This document shows positions 1 to 8,583 of a stretch of DNA of 64,000 nt, in pieces. Made by a program: the position numbers and the translations under genes. Positions within the stretch are counted from its first letter, which is position 1; each line of letters opens with the position of its first letter. This DNA comes from a bacterium (GTDB taxonomy: Bacteria > Cyanobacteriota > Vampirovibrionia > Obscuribacterales > Obscuribacteraceae): positions 1-64,000 of the forward strand of contig JAGOSY010000022.1 of the NCBI GenBank assembly GCA_018062085.1, in the 5' to 3' direction. The notes under the pieces are model-generated. The model ran no database searches, was not told the DNA's origin, and saw only the letters and a list, made by a program, of their open reading frames with translations.

Positions 1-126
1 TGGCGTTGGTTTGGTCAAGCCGGCCAATGGTGTGATCGAGCTTGGCGTTGGTTTGGTCAAGCCGGCCAATGGTGTGATCGAGCTTGGCGTTGGTTTGGTC
101 AAGCCGGCCAATGGTGTGATCGAGCT
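1..126. repeat. 42-bp tandem repeat inside coding sequence
   Basis: Three almost perfect direct copies of a 42-base unit (1-42, 43-84, 85-126), followed by a degenerate copy to about 168. 42 bases equal 14 codons, so copy-number change would keep the reading frame. The array continues past the window edge, so total copy number is unknown. Confidence 0.9.
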
Positions 127-241
127 TAGCGTTGGTTTGGTCAAGCTTGGCATTGGTTTGGCCAATGGCAGTAGCAAGCATGGTAAACCCGGTTCGCATT
201 TCTCCTTGCAGCATTTCAATCAGTTCTCTGTCTAGGCTCAT
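1..241 (-). CDS. Coiled-coil repeat protein, 3' part outside window
   Basis: Unrecognised protein, cut off by the window start. It reads MSLDRELIEMLQGEMRTGF and then runs into repeats of the 14-residue pattern QTNAKLDHTIGRLD. Two heptads per unit, with Leu/Ile at regular spacing, predict a parallel coiled coil. The start at 241 is supported by a GAGGG ribosome site just upstream and by a promoter at 263-292. Such Gln/Asn/Asp-rich heptads occur in many adaptor and fibre-like proteins, so no function is assigned. The same strand region read forward also gives an open frame, but that is a by-product of the repeat. Confidence 0.75.
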   Translation of the reverse strand, partial: MSLDRELIEMLQGEMRTGFTMLATAIGQTNAKLDQTNAKLDHTIGRLDQTNAKLDHTIGRLDQTNAKLDHTIGRLDQTNA

Positions 242-262
242 TTTCGTACCCTCGCTAGTCTT

Positions 263-292
263 ACAATAGAGATAACGTCGGAATCCTGTCAA
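263..292 (-). promoter_or_regulatory. Sigma70-type promoter of the coiled-coil gene
   Basis: On the minus strand: TTGACA (287-292), 18-base spacer, TATTGT (263-268). Transcription would begin about 15 bases before the ATG at 241, giving a very short leader with its GAGGG ribosome site. Confidence 0.6.
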
Positions 293-463
293 TAGTTCAT
301 TTATTTTGGGCTGCCTTGGGTATGGCAACGATTAATTTTTGCCCGCAACTATGACAAGCATTAGTAGGTGTGCGGTTTTTAAGAGAGTATATGAGAGCAG
401 CCCAGCGGCAACAGAGCTTGGCGCGTGACACTTTTGAATATGATGAACATGCAGGGCAGGCAA

Positions 464-489
464 AGCACTAGTAGTTCCCCGCTAGTGCT
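464..489 (-). terminator. Stem-loop after the 518-823 gene
   Basis: Perfect 8-bp stem AGCACTAG/CTAGTGCT with a 10-base loop, 29 bases past the stop codon. There is no U-run after it on the minus strand, so it may be a weak terminator or a 3'-end stabiliser. Confidence 0.4.
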
Positions 490-517
490 CTGCTTTGAAT
501 AGGCTAGCCTGCCATGA

Positions 518-823
518 TTAGCTCAGGTTTTTTTTCTCAGATCTGAAGATGGTCATTCCAACCCAGGCAAAGACAGTCAAGACGAAGATAAAGACAGCGC
601 CTTGTAGTAAGCCGATGACGAAGGCAATTAGCCAAGCACTGACTGTGGCCAAGCTTATTGCCGTGGAAGTCGCTCCAGCTACACCACCAGCAGTGTTCAG
701 TATTGTCGCTGCGAAAGTAGCTACAAGTATCGCCCAAGCTACATCAATTGCTATCGCCCATTTGAGGATAGTAGGAATTTTCTTTTTTGTTGGGCTGTTA
801 TTTTCAATTTTGATTTCGGACAT
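518..823 (-). CDS. Small membrane protein, unknown
   Basis: 101 residues starting MSEIKIENN; not recognised. A charged N-terminus of about 20 residues precedes two hydrophobic segments (about 25-48 and 62-92), so both termini are probably cytoplasmic. The open frame extends upstream to 886, but that stretch overlaps the hairpin at 849-883 and the ATG at 823 is the natural start. Ends with a short basic tail (RSEKKNLS). Confidence 0.7.
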   Translation of the reverse strand: MSEIKIENNSPTKKKIPTILKWAIAIDVAWAILVATFAATILNTAGGVAGATSTAISLATVSAWLIAFVIGLLQGAVFIFVLTVFAWVGMTIFRSEKKNLS

Positions 824-848
824 AGTAGTTTCTCGTTTTGTTGAAAGA

Positions 849-883
849 CGAATGACCAACATGAAGGTCATGCTGGTCATTCG
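849..883 (-). terminator. Strong 16-bp hairpin after the 914-1105 gene
   Basis: Arms 849-864 and 868-883 pair over 16 bases with a 3-base loop. The only irregular pair is G-U on the minus strand but A-C on the plus strand, so it works as an RNA hairpin for minus transcripts. It lies 31 bases past the stop and is followed by a weak U-rich stretch (GTCTTTC). Confidence 0.65.
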
Positions 884-913
884 CAAAAGTTTGTTCTAAA
901 GGGCAACGCCGAT

Positions 914-1105
914 CTAGATCTCGGTCACCGCGATAACGGCACTGTGAGCCCACACGGCAACGACTTGGTCGACGGTTAAGTCAACCTCGAATTCCGTTTT
1001 GTCCTGAACATCGTTAGTGGTGGTCACAGGAATGCCTAGGGCGCGTAGCTCGCTTGCTTCGCCGTCGTGCATGGTAATAGCGATTACTCTGTATTTATCT
1101 GTCAT
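914..1105 (-). CDS. Small hypothetical protein
   Basis: 63 residues starting MTDKYRVIAITMHDGE; not recognised. Soluble, mixed alpha/beta pattern with several Val/Thr-rich strands (FEVDLTVDQVVAV). It sits 30 bases from the next gene downstream of the 1558 start and ends just before the strong hairpin at 849-883, which supports it being a real unit. Confidence 0.6.
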   Translation of the reverse strand: MTDKYRVIAITMHDGEASELRALGIPVTTTNDVQDKTEFEVDLTVDQVVAVWAHSAVIAVTEI

Positions 1106-1135
1106 TGTGGTTTCCGTGTTGTGGTTTTGGATCAG

Positions 1136-1558
1136 TCATTCGTTGGTGGCAACCACTGGAGGTGCCCATTTGCGCTCGAAAGAAAGTTCCAGAATGCGGT
1201 CGCTGTGCTTCAGAGACCGTAAACTGATGGCAAGAAGACTCAGACAAAGCACACCAATCAGAACTATCGGTAGATTGGATGTGCTTTCAGCGGCTTGAAG
1301 CATTGAATTGGCTGGTATCGCAGCTGACATGCCAATGCCGTAAGCTACGAGACCGGTTAGGCCAGTGCGCATGCGCTGTCTTTCTAATTCCCAGTCTTTG
1401 TGCTTCCAGGCTAGTGCGCTGGCTTCGTCGTCATTGCTGTTCGGGCGCTCAGTGCTGCGATGGTGCTCAAGCTCTTCACAGCGACCAAAGTAAAGAGTGG
1501 CTGCCCAGATTGCAATTGCAGTTGCCACTGCGACTAAGCAGAGCAAGATTGTTGTCAT
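1136..1558 (-). CDS. Membrane protein, unknown
   Basis: 140 residues starting MTTILLCLVAVATAIA. One N-terminal hydrophobic helix, then a charged region rich in Glu/Arg (about residues 25-65), then two more hydrophobic segments (about 70-85 and 95-115). The start at 1558 is chosen because AAGGAA lies at ribosome-site distance; the frame is open further upstream to 1624. Family not recognised. Confidence 0.65.
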   Translation of the reverse strand: MTTILLCLVAVATAIAIWAATLYFGRCEELEHHRSTERPNSNDDEASALAWKHKDWELERQRMRTGLTGLVAYGIGMSAAIPANSMLQAAESTSNLPIVLIGVLCLSLLAISLRSLKHSDRILELSFERKWAPPVVATNE

Positions 1559-1631
1559 TTTAAATTCCTTAGAAAGTTTTCTTTCACAGTTGATGAAGAT
1601 TGGCGGTTGATTGTCAGCTGCCAATCAAGAT

Positions 1632-1661
1632 AGTCCAGTTCATTTCTCAGCAAACTAGACT
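1632..1661 (-). terminator. Stem-loop after the Trp-repeat gene
   Basis: 9-bp stem (1632-1640 with 1653-1661) whose single irregular pair is G-U on the minus strand. It begins 18 bases past the stop codon at 1679. Confidence 0.4.
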
Positions 1662-1678
1662 GGTTAACTGGCTACGCT

Positions 1679-2614
1679 CTATTTATTACTAGTGCGAGAC
1701 AGCCTTGCATAAAGGCGGGAGAGTGAATCCCAGATTTCCATTGACCAAGTGCTTACTGAATTGGCTAGGGGGGCTATGACGCTCCATACGCTGTGCGCCC
1801 AAATCAATAGTTGTTTGAAGAAGCGGCCAGTGACTTTGCCCAGGCGGGCTAAGTAGGGGCTAATAGCGGCATCTAGCAAAATCCAGACTGCCACGATTTT
1901 GGTGCTGATGGTGCGCCAGGCGGCCGAAACTTTTGCAGATAGCCAGTCCCATACGGTGGTAATGATGTAGTCAAGCCAGCGAAAGACTGAAATAATATGC
2001 GGCCAGGCAAAGCGAACGAAACATCCGACATATTTAGAAAGCCAGTTCCAGACAGCAGAGATAACTTTGTCGAGCCATTTGACAAACGTGACGATGTGCG
2101 GCCAGACAAAACGAAAGAAACGTCCGACATATTTAGAAAGCCAGTTCCACGCAATGGTAAAGACTTTGTCTAGCCAGTTGACAAACTTGAGGAAGTGACG
2201 CCAACCGAAGCGAACGACTGGCCATAGATATGAAAAGAGTTTTCTTAGTGCCGTTCGAATTGCCTCTTTAAATCGGCATAACAGCCTGTATATAGGCCGC
2301 AGTGCGACGATATAAAAGACTGGAAAAATATGGCTATAGGTAAGGACGGCGGTGACCACGCTGGCCGCTAGTGCCCATGGCCCTAAAACGGGTGAGAGCA
2401 AAAACGCTGCCACTATGCCACTGCCGAGTGCCAGTGCCCCACCAATTGGTTTTAGAGACCAGTTGTTGTCGTAAACTTCCTTGTGTAGCGGTTCTGCTGT
2501 GTTTTTCCAGAGTAAGTAGAAAAGCATGAAGAACCCCATTACACCTTTAATGATCAGCTCAAGTAGCTTGACCATTAGGCTCTTTGAAGAGTTGTTAGTT
2601 TCTTTTTCGGACAT
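1679..2614 (-). CDS. Membrane protein with Trp-rich tandem repeats
   Basis: 311 residues starting MSEKETNNSS. Hydrophobic segments lie at about 20-37 and 57-105. From about 128 to 235 there are three amphipathic repeats, each starting with WP (131, 171, 204) and carrying the pattern WLDKV...VWNWLSKYVG. The last two are spaced 33 residues apart, and the DNA shows matching 99-base-spaced copies (near 2025 and 2124). The Trp, Phe and Arg/Lys placement predicts helices lying on the membrane surface. The ATG at 2614 has a GGAAAA ribosome site; the frame runs upstream to 2635. No family recognised. Confidence 0.7.
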   Translation of the reverse strand: MSEKETNNSSKSLMVKLLELIIKGVMGFFMLFYLLWKNTAEPLHKEVYDNNWSLKPIGGALALGSGIVAAFLLSPVLGPWALAASVVTAVLTYSHIFPVFYIVALRPIYRLLCRFKEAIRTALRKLFSYLWPVVRFGWRHFLKFVNWLDKVFTIAWNWLSKYVGRFFRFVWPHIVTFVKWLDKVISAVWNWLSKYVGCFVRFAWPHIISVFRWLDYIITTVWDWLSAKVSAAWRTISTKIVAVWILLDAAISPYLARLGKVTGRFFKQLLIWAHSVWSVIAPLANSVSTWSMEIWDSLSRLYARLSRTSNK

Positions 2615-2692
2615 TGCGTTTTCCAAGGTGAACACGACCGCTAATGGCGATCGTGAATTGCAGGCGTTAGACGGCCTGGGGTATTGTTTTGA

Positions 2693-3154
2693 TCAGCGAT
2701 TTGTGGTGCTGGTCGCTGTTGAAATTGTGGTCGCTAAGCGCACAGTGAACTTAATTTTGACGCTGTAACGACCCTTGCCTGTGGCTAGAATTTCAGCTAC
2801 TTCGAAACCTTCTGGTTGTTCGTTGGTTGCTTCCAACACTTGACCCTTTTGTTTGAATAGGTTGAAGGCCTCTTCCGCCAGCTCAAAATCAGGGTGCCTG
2901 TGAGTGCCACCCTCGAAGGGAAATCGGCTACCAGATAGGTCAACATCTACCGTTACCTTGATGCTTTCAGCATCTGCGCCGTCGAAGAGATAGCCAACGG
3001 GAAAGGAGGCTGTGCCGCTAATGGCCGAGATGTCAGCACCGCTTCTGGTGGCATCGTTGAATCGCCCCCAAGCAGAAGTCATTATGGCTGCGAGGAAAGT
3101 TGCTGCGAATGCATCCTTAACTTCAGATCTTTGAATAGTTTTGACTGTATTCAT
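2693..3154 (-). CDS. Hypothetical protein
   Basis: 153 residues starting MNTVKTIQRSEVKDAF; not recognised. An Ala-rich N-terminal helix is followed by a beta-rich body ending in a basic, Thr-rich tail. The start at 3154 has a GGAG ribosome site; the frame opens upstream to 3214 but would then overlap the end of the ATP-grasp gene. It is the first gene after the Ter biosynthetic set on the same strand and might be read with it. Confidence 0.6.
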   Translation of the reverse strand: MNTVKTIQRSEVKDAFAATFLAAIMTSAWGRFNDATRSGADISAISGTASFPVGYLFDGADAESIKVTVDVDLSGSRFPFEGGTHRHPDFELAEEAFNLFKQKGQVLEATNEQPEGFEVAEILATGKGRYSVKIKFTVRLATTISTATSTTNR

Positions 3155-3207
3155 AAGGGTTGCTACTCCGTCTTTTTGTTTGTTGATGGCTGAAGTTACA
3201 GACCTGT

Positions 3208-4266
3208 TTAACAAAGCATTGCTTTACCGACGTCTCTAACTCGCAGTCCTGTTTGGGGAGTGGGAATAGACTTCACTGAGTCTGGTTCAAGGGCAAGTCG
3301 TACTGCCCAATAGAGAAAGTTCACGCCTGACAGACAAGCCATAGGAAGTCCGCCGGACATGCGTGAGTTGATTTCGAGCAGCGCTGGTTGGCCCTGGTTG
3401 TTGTCTTTAAACTGAATATTGAAGACGCCATTGAGCTTGAGAAAGCTTGTCAGCGCCTTAACTTGCTCAATGATTGCTGGATTGTCTTCTAGCACTTGAA
3501 ATTCGCGCTTAGACTTTACGCGACAGACAGCGGCTTTAAGGACGCCGTTTAAGGCTAGGCAGTCAACGCTGCGCTCATCGCCAGGTAATAGTTCCATCAC
3601 CATCAGCTCTTTGAACGATGCTTCAAGGCTAAGGTAGAAGCGTGCTTCATCCATACCAATCAACGTCGTATCTCCAGCGAGAAAACGAGCAAGTGGATTG
3701 TCGTCTTGGGCGTCATGGCGACGATGGGCAATGGTATGAAATCCCATGCCGTATATGCCCACTGTCGGTTTGAAGCAAGCTTCTTTGCCACTGTCGTGCA
3801 TCTTGTAGACACTGTCTTCAAACTGCACGAAGTTATTTACGACTGCGAACTTAGGAATGATTGCTAGACCTTCAGGCAGATGTTGATAGAGCTTTGCTTT
3901 GTTGTCGATGATAGCGAGAGTGTCGCTGTCAGCTGGTAGCAGCATTTTGATGCCGGCATCACTGAAGCGTTTCTGCTGCTGCGCCAGTGCCTGCTGTCTG
4001 CGACCAGGAACAAACAAATCTACTTTGTGGTCTATGGCAAATTGCAAGCAGAATTCAACGTATGATTGATCATCGCTGACACTTCGGCCTGGTTCAAGAG
4101 CAAAAACGTCTGCTGTTTGAGCAACTGGATTGTGTTTGTCGGGATGGGTACAGATGATAGAAAAGCGCTTAGCATCAGGTGATTTGCCAAACTCTTCAAT
4201 TATTCTGACCGTACTTGAAAGGTTCTTGTTCAACCAAATTGTGTAATTTTTCTTTGATTTTGACAT
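3208..4266 (-). CDS. ATP-grasp ligase of Ter biosynthetic module
   Basis: 352 residues. ATP-grasp fold: N-terminal Rossmann-like part, central Lys-bearing ATP-binding region (EACFKPTVGIYG, about 163-175), and the C-terminal metal-binding signature LLEINSRMSGG. ATP-grasp enzymes join a carboxylate to an amine or thiol through an acyl-phosphate. In Ter-linked clusters this family accompanies PRTase-like, HAD and CitE-like proteins and is thought to help make a nucleoside-like small molecule; the substrate is unknown. It is the last gene of the five-gene biosynthetic run. Confidence 0.85.
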   Translation of the reverse strand: MSKSKKNYTIWLNKNLSSTVRIIEEFGKSPDAKRFSIICTHPDKHNPVAQTADVFALEPGRSVSDDQSYVEFCLQFAIDHKVDLFVPGRRQQALAQQQKRFSDAGIKMLLPADSDTLAIIDNKAKLYQHLPEGLAIIPKFAVVNNFVQFEDSVYKMHDSGKEACFKPTVGIYGMGFHTIAHRRHDAQDDNPLARFLAGDTTLIGMDEARFYLSLEASFKELMVMELLPGDERSVDCLALNGVLKAAVCRVKSKREFQVLEDNPAIIEQVKALTSFLKLNGVFNIQFKDNNQGQPALLEINSRMSGGLPMACLSGVNFLYWAVRLALEPDSVKSIPTPQTGLRVRDVGKAMLC

Positions 4267-4306
4267 TGATATTGATTGGCCTTATGGGTTTTTGAGAGCA
4301 TGCACT

Positions 4307-4336
4307 CAGCCCTGGGCCACTAGGCTTGCAGGGCTG
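4307..4336 (-). terminator. Stem-loop between CitE-like and ATP-grasp genes
   Basis: 8-bp perfect stem CAGCCCTG/CAGGGCTG in the 91-base spacer, 22 bases past the CitE-like stop. No U-run follows, so it may be an mRNA processing or stability element inside the operon. Confidence 0.35.
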
Positions 4337-4357
4337 TCGCTGTTGTTGCCGAACTGT

Positions 4358-5380
4358 TTAGGCGTGCTTTTTTACTCTCTGGTTATTTACACGAGGTAAC
4401 TGCACTAGGTTACTCACGCTCGATTGTGCGAAATCCGCATCATCTTCAGGCGATTCTTCCTTGACCCCATACACTTTTGCTCTTGCCAAAATGTCTTGGG
4501 CCCATTGTCTGTGAGTAGTTGGCTCACACATCCGTTGACCTTTGCCACTGGAGCTGGTAGCCCTGAAGACAGCTGGTGCATTGTCGTCGAGAATCTGCAG
4601 AGCTTCTGTGTAGTCGTATTCGTCTACGGCGAAGGCTGCCTCGATTAGTGGTATCTGGTCTGGATGTATTGCGGTTTTGCCAAAAAGTCCATGATCAAGG
4701 TCTCTTTGTAGTTCCAATTGAAGAACATCTGGGCGGTTCATTACTTCGCAAACCGGTGCTGACAGGCCAATGCCATGAGGAATGAAGACACCGGAGAGCA
4801 TGGCGATAACATTGCCAATGGCGGTATCGTAAATAGTGGCACGGGGGTTGCGGCGAATGCGTAGGCAATTAAGCAAGTCGTTGCCACCAATGCGCAGACA
4901 GATGATGCGATCGCGACTGCGGTGGTCATCTAAGAGAAGATTGCGCAGGGCAATCATTTCGTCCTTGTCGAAGGTCTCTTGGGTCTCAAGGGTCGGCATG
5001 AGCATAAAAGGATCTCTCTGGCCGATGTTTGAGAGATACATCTGAATGTTGCTAGCAGTAATCTTGGGTAAGACAAAGCCGTTGAGGCTTACTACACCGT
5101 CCATCGCCGTGATGTTGCCTAGTATGTGCTGGGTGCGCACTCTGACAAAGCGTTTTAGATTGGGGTTGGCTCTGAAGTGTGGCAAGGCTTCGCGCAGATT
5201 GCGTAAGGCAAGATTTACTTGGTCGTCTCTAACTGAGTCTTCCGTGTCAAATATGACCGAGCGCAGATTGGGAAATTTTTCACTGTTGGCGATGGCGACA
5301 ATGGCTTCCACTGATTGAGTCAGTGGGACGTACATAGAAGCGCCTAAAAGCAGTTGTTCTTGTCTTGTATTTGAGTTCAT
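4358..5380 (-). CDS. HpcH/HpaI aldolase / CitE-like lyase
   Basis: 340 residues of the CitE/HpcH TIM-barrel family, which cleaves or forms C-C bonds next to a carboxylate or CoA ester with a divalent metal. Visible motifs: FDTEDSVRDDQ (acid residues near the active site), RVRTQH, FVLPKI, PTLETQETF and RIGGNDLL. The last 50 residues are a charged tail not needed for the barrel. Members of this subgroup are a standard part of Ter-associated biosynthetic operons. Real substrate unknown. Confidence 0.85.
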   Translation of the reverse strand: MNSNTRQEQLLLGASMYVPLTQSVEAIVAIANSEKFPNLRSVIFDTEDSVRDDQVNLALRNLREALPHFRANPNLKRFVRVRTQHILGNITAMDGVVSLNGFVLPKITASNIQMYLSNIGQRDPFMLMPTLETQETFDKDEMIALRNLLLDDHRSRDRIICLRIGGNDLLNCLRIRRNPRATIYDTAIGNVIAMLSGVFIPHGIGLSAPVCEVMNRPDVLQLELQRDLDHGLFGKTAIHPDQIPLIEAAFAVDEYDYTEALQILDDNAPAVFRATSSSGKGQRMCEPTTHRQWAQDILARAKVYGVKEESPEDDADFAQSSVSNLVQLPRVNNQRVKKHA

Positions 5381-5412
5381 AGTCAGGTCCGCAGTAAATG
5401 AAAAAAGAGAGA

Positions 5413-6561
5413 TTAGTCGTCGCCAAGAGTGGCTATGATTACGGCAGCAGCGTAGGGCAGCTGGCTATCCACAATCACTTCTACGTTGTTTTGCTGAGCT
5501 AGGGTTTCGAGATGGGCGACATCTGCTGTGCCGCGTTCTCGAAGAATGAGACAGTCTGGTACTCGGCGCAAGAGAGCCCGAGTAGATTCGCCCACACCTG
5601 GTTTGACCCGATTGCGATCTTCTACGCCGTAAACTGTCATTGATCTTTCGACAAAGAAGTCTGATTTAGCCTTCAATGCTTGTCTTGTCGCTTCATTCCA
5701 GGCAAAGGGCTGTATATTAGAGAGTTTGATTGCCCAAACAAGGTTCTTTTCGACAATAGGAGAAAGCCTATCAACAAAGTAACGAGAGAGGTCTTGTTCT
5801 TTGTATTCTTCATAAAAGTAGCAGGCATGAAAGTCGCCTTCTGCCACGACCTTGTCGTTGAGCACTGTGCGGCTAACCAGGCCAGAAACAATGCCGTTGA
5901 GAATGGCCGATGGAATTAAATAGTCGTCTGAGGTGGCCGCTAAACCAGCTACACCAGCTAAATCGGCTACTACAACCATAGCTGCATCAATTTGTACGTT
6001 GCGGCTTTGGTTATATTCGCTAATGGTCTTAGCAAGTTCAGTAGCAATTGCTCCTTTGCCGGTCCAACCATCGATAAAGACAATGTCTTCAGCTTTGTGT
6101 CCTTGAGCCAAGATATAGTCGAGTGCCACTTGGTCAATGCCCTTGTCTCGGATGATAGAGACTGAGTAGTGGTGGCTATCGCAGCCCATAGATTTTAGAG
6201 CGCGATGAAGTAGTACACCCACTGGTGTACCTGCTCTGGCTAAGCTGACTAGAACAATTTGCTCTGCCATACGCTCAGCAAGGGCAACAGCAAGTGTGGC
6301 AATGTCCTGAGAGAGACGCACTTCGTTGTTAGTCAATGCTTCCCAGAAGAGCTGCATGTAGCGTTCGGAGGGAAGCTTCTCGTGGGAAAGCATTGAGGAG
6401 TAGTGAGCACCGCTTTGGATCAGTTTTTCTTTCTCTGCCACACCGACAAAGGGAATATCAACTTGCTTGAGGAGAAAGTTGACGTCGCTAGCTGCGTAGC
6501 TGCCAGAGAAGTGATGGTTTTGTTTAGCACCTTGCTGCACTGCCAAAGATGATTTGTTCAT
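5413..6561 (-). CDS. StiP/PRTase-like protein with PELOTA domain
   Basis: 382 residues. The N-terminal 300 match the family named cysteine protease StiP, also interpreted as a phosphoribosyltransferase-like fold: opening SGSYAASDVNFLL, VSLARAGTPVGVLLHRAL, and a PRPP-loop-like IDGWTGKGAI. The C-terminal 70 residues (CLILRERGTADVAHLE to the end) fit the PELOTA RNA-binding domain of the L7Ae type. The combination is typical of Ter clusters. It may handle a ribosylated or nucleoside-like intermediate; the protease name comes from family annotation and is not shown by the sequence. Confidence 0.85.
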   Translation of the reverse strand: MNKSSLAVQQGAKQNHHFSGSYAASDVNFLLKQVDIPFVGVAEKEKLIQSGAHYSSMLSHEKLPSERYMQLFWEALTNNEVRLSQDIATLAVALAERMAEQIVLVSLARAGTPVGVLLHRALKSMGCDSHHYSVSIIRDKGIDQVALDYILAQGHKAEDIVFIDGWTGKGAIATELAKTISEYNQSRNVQIDAAMVVVADLAGVAGLAATSDDYLIPSAILNGIVSGLVSRTVLNDKVVAEGDFHACYFYEEYKEQDLSRYFVDRLSPIVEKNLVWAIKLSNIQPFAWNEATRQALKAKSDFFVERSMTVYGVEDRNRVKPGVGESTRALLRRVPDCLILRERGTADVAHLETLAQQNNVEVIVDSQLPYAAAVIIATLGDD

Positions 6562-6589
6562 ATCGAAATGCCTCTAGTAATTGATAGGT

Positions 6590-7387
6590 TTAGTCTGAAA
6601 TGTAGTCAGAGTTGGGGTTGGCAGCGAGTTGCTCTGCACCTGCAAAAATTTGGCTTTTGGCTGGCATCAAAGCAAAGTGTGACTGCGCCATAAAAGGTAC
6701 ATCGGTGAAGCTGTCACCTGAACCAATTATTACTGCCTCTTTTGCCGGTTTGATGAGGTTTTCCAAGAGCCATTTGCTGGCCTTTTCTTTGCCTAAAAAT
6801 TGAGGAAAGATTGCCAGGTTGTTATCGTTAAAGTGCACTGTCCAGTCTTTTGGCAGGTGCTCTTGCACCGCTTGGCCGAGTTCGACTAGCTCGTGGTTGA
6901 GGTGGTTGTTGTGCTTGACGCTGATGTATAGCGTGAGGTCTTGGTCTTCGACCAGTCGGGCTCTAATATCGAAGCGGCGCGTTGCAGCGATGCTTAGCAG
7001 CTCAGCATGCACCTTTTGCAAGAATACTTTCTCACTAGCGGCTTCTTGCGCTATAAGCTTATGCCAGGCGTCTTCCACTTTGCCGTCAGGCTGTAAAATC
7101 ACTCCACCGAACGAGCAAATACTGTAGCTTTTGAATGGTAGATGTGCGCGCTTAAAAGTAGCGGTATCGCGAGCTGTATTAGGAATGACCAGAGCCGTTG
7201 CGCTGAGCCAATTGAAGAACGTTTGCTGTGATGGTGTCATGAAGCCACATGCTTCACCGTTGGTTTTAAAAGCGACAGCTGTTATCTCTCCTTCAGGACA
7301 CTTTCTCTCTGATTGAAAAATGTTGTTGTCGAGGTCGAGCAAGACAATCACGTCTGCGGCCTTGTAGCTGGGGTTAAGCTCGGTCAT
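6590..7387 (-). CDS. HAD-family phosphatase of Ter module
   Basis: 265 residues. HAD motif I is LLDLDNNIF (a DxD near residue 17) and motif IV is GSGDSFTDVPFM near the C-terminus, with a large Cof-type cap between them. The first Asp would form the phospho-enzyme. The enzyme likely removes phosphate from an intermediate made by the two PRTase-like neighbours. Spacers of 25-28 bases on both sides support one transcript. Confidence 0.85.
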   Translation of the reverse strand: MTELNPSYKAADVIVLLDLDNNIFQSERKCPEGEITAVAFKTNGEACGFMTPSQQTFFNWLSATALVIPNTARDTATFKRAHLPFKSYSICSFGGVILQPDGKVEDAWHKLIAQEAASEKVFLQKVHAELLSIAATRRFDIRARLVEDQDLTLYISVKHNNHLNHELVELGQAVQEHLPKDWTVHFNDNNLAIFPQFLGKEKASKWLLENLIKPAKEAVIIGSGDSFTDVPFMAQSHFALMPAKSQIFAGAEQLAANPNSDYISD

Positions 7388-7412
7388 ATTGATGCCTGTG
7401 AATATAGAGATA

Positions 7413-8567
7413 TTAAAACGTCAGAACCTCAGCACCGAGTGCTAGCACCAAGGCTTCGTCAATTGAAGTCGCTGGTGTTTCGGTGCAGATCAAAACTCGG
7501 TCGAAGTCATCTTTTGAACCGTTGTGGAGGAAGTTATCAATTTCTTCTTCACAGTGATCTGAAAATGACAGTGATTTTGTAATTGCCCCGCCAAGCATGA
7601 TTGGAGAGCGGGTGGTAGACTGCACTGCCACTGTGGCTTCAGGGTTGTATTTTTCAATCCGTTCTGCCAATAAGAAAGGTAAGTATGAAAACTCACCTAC
7701 GCCTAGAACTAGACATTTCTCACCCGGTGCTAGTCTTATGTTGTTGAGCTGAACTATTCGATGCAGGGCTCCTGGATCACTTAGGCCGAGGCGACCAAAG
7801 TTTGTTTGAAAGAGATGATCTTTGAGGTCGCCGTTGCCGCAGGCTTTGGGCAAAACTACATTTTTCAGATCTGGATCTGCATCAAAGCTATAGCGGCCAG
7901 TCAACAGTGCGACAGCAGATGTAGCGATACCTTCTTCTTCATAGAGGCACTCGTGCCGTTCTTGCACTAGTTTTTTACCCCGCCAATCGGTGATCACCAC
8001 AGTCACAAGTTGTTCTATGTTGCTAGAAACTTGAGCACAGAATGCTTTGGTCAGGTTGATGAAAGTTTTACCAGTACTGGCTTCATCGTCAAGTAAGACT
8101 AAGCTGCGGGCCGATTTAAACAAACGTCGCGCTTCGTCATCTTCTGGCAGATAGAGAAAGTGGTCGGTGGCATGGCTGTGCTCTTCAGCGAAGTTGAGAG
8201 CTTTTTCTTTGTCGAGTTCATAGCGAGTGGTATGAATGAAGACTAAATCTTGGCGGCCAGTTTTCTTGACATACTCTTCGTAGACGCCGTGCCCAAGCGC
8301 TGTGGCTGTTTCGGCCATACCAATGAAGACTACTGGTCCAGGTAAATCGCGAGGTATCTTTTGGGCGAGACGCTGATAGCAATCACGCATGATTTTTGGA
8401 CTAATAGGAATATGCTTACCCAGTACTTTTGAGACAAAGAGAAAGCCTCGCTTAGGGTTGCGTCGTGCGGCAAAGTCACAGAGCTGGTCTAAGTTCAGGT
8501 CTGAGTCTTCAACTTCTATAGTTAAAACACCGGTTGGTAGTTCGATTCTTCTCTGTTCATTTTTCAT
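7413..8567 (-). CDS. Phosphoribosyltransferase with TRSP domain
   Basis: 384 residues. The N-terminal half is the Ter-linked PRTase, with a clear PRPP-binding loop LVLLDDEASTGKT near residue 157 and GMAETATALGHGVYE upstream. The C-terminal part (from about 270) fits the TRSP domain, including LVLGVGEFSYLPFLLAERIE and QSTTRSPI. In known Ter systems it is paired with the StiP/PELOTA protein. First gene of the biosynthetic run; it follows a terminator at 8584-8623, with no room for a long promoter region. Confidence 0.85.
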   Translation of the reverse strand: MKNEQRRIELPTGVLTIEVEDSDLNLDQLCDFAARRNPKRGFLFVSKVLGKHIPISPKIMRDCYQRLAQKIPRDLPGPVVFIGMAETATALGHGVYEEYVKKTGRQDLVFIHTTRYELDKEKALNFAEEHSHATDHFLYLPEDDEARRLFKSARSLVLLDDEASTGKTFINLTKAFCAQVSSNIEQLVTVVITDWRGKKLVQERHECLYEEEGIATSAVALLTGRYSFDADPDLKNVVLPKACGNGDLKDHLFQTNFGRLGLSDPGALHRIVQLNNIRLAPGEKCLVLGVGEFSYLPFLLAERIEKYNPEATVAVQSTTRSPIMLGGAITKSLSFSDHCEEEIDNFLHNGSKDDFDRVLICTETPATSIDEALVLALGAEVLTF

Positions 8568-8583
8568 ATTGACATCTCTGGTG

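Noticed and set aside
1..168. CRISPR-like array
   Set aside because: The repeats are directly adjacent with no unique spacers and are in a coding frame on the minus strand.
11..235. Plus-strand frame of 74 codons with repeats
   Set aside because: By-product of the 42-base repeat; the minus-strand frame has a promoter, a ribosome site and heptad structure.
549..899. Plus-strand frame of 116 codons
   Set aside because: Lies across a minus-strand membrane gene and the hairpin at 849-883; no ribosome site.
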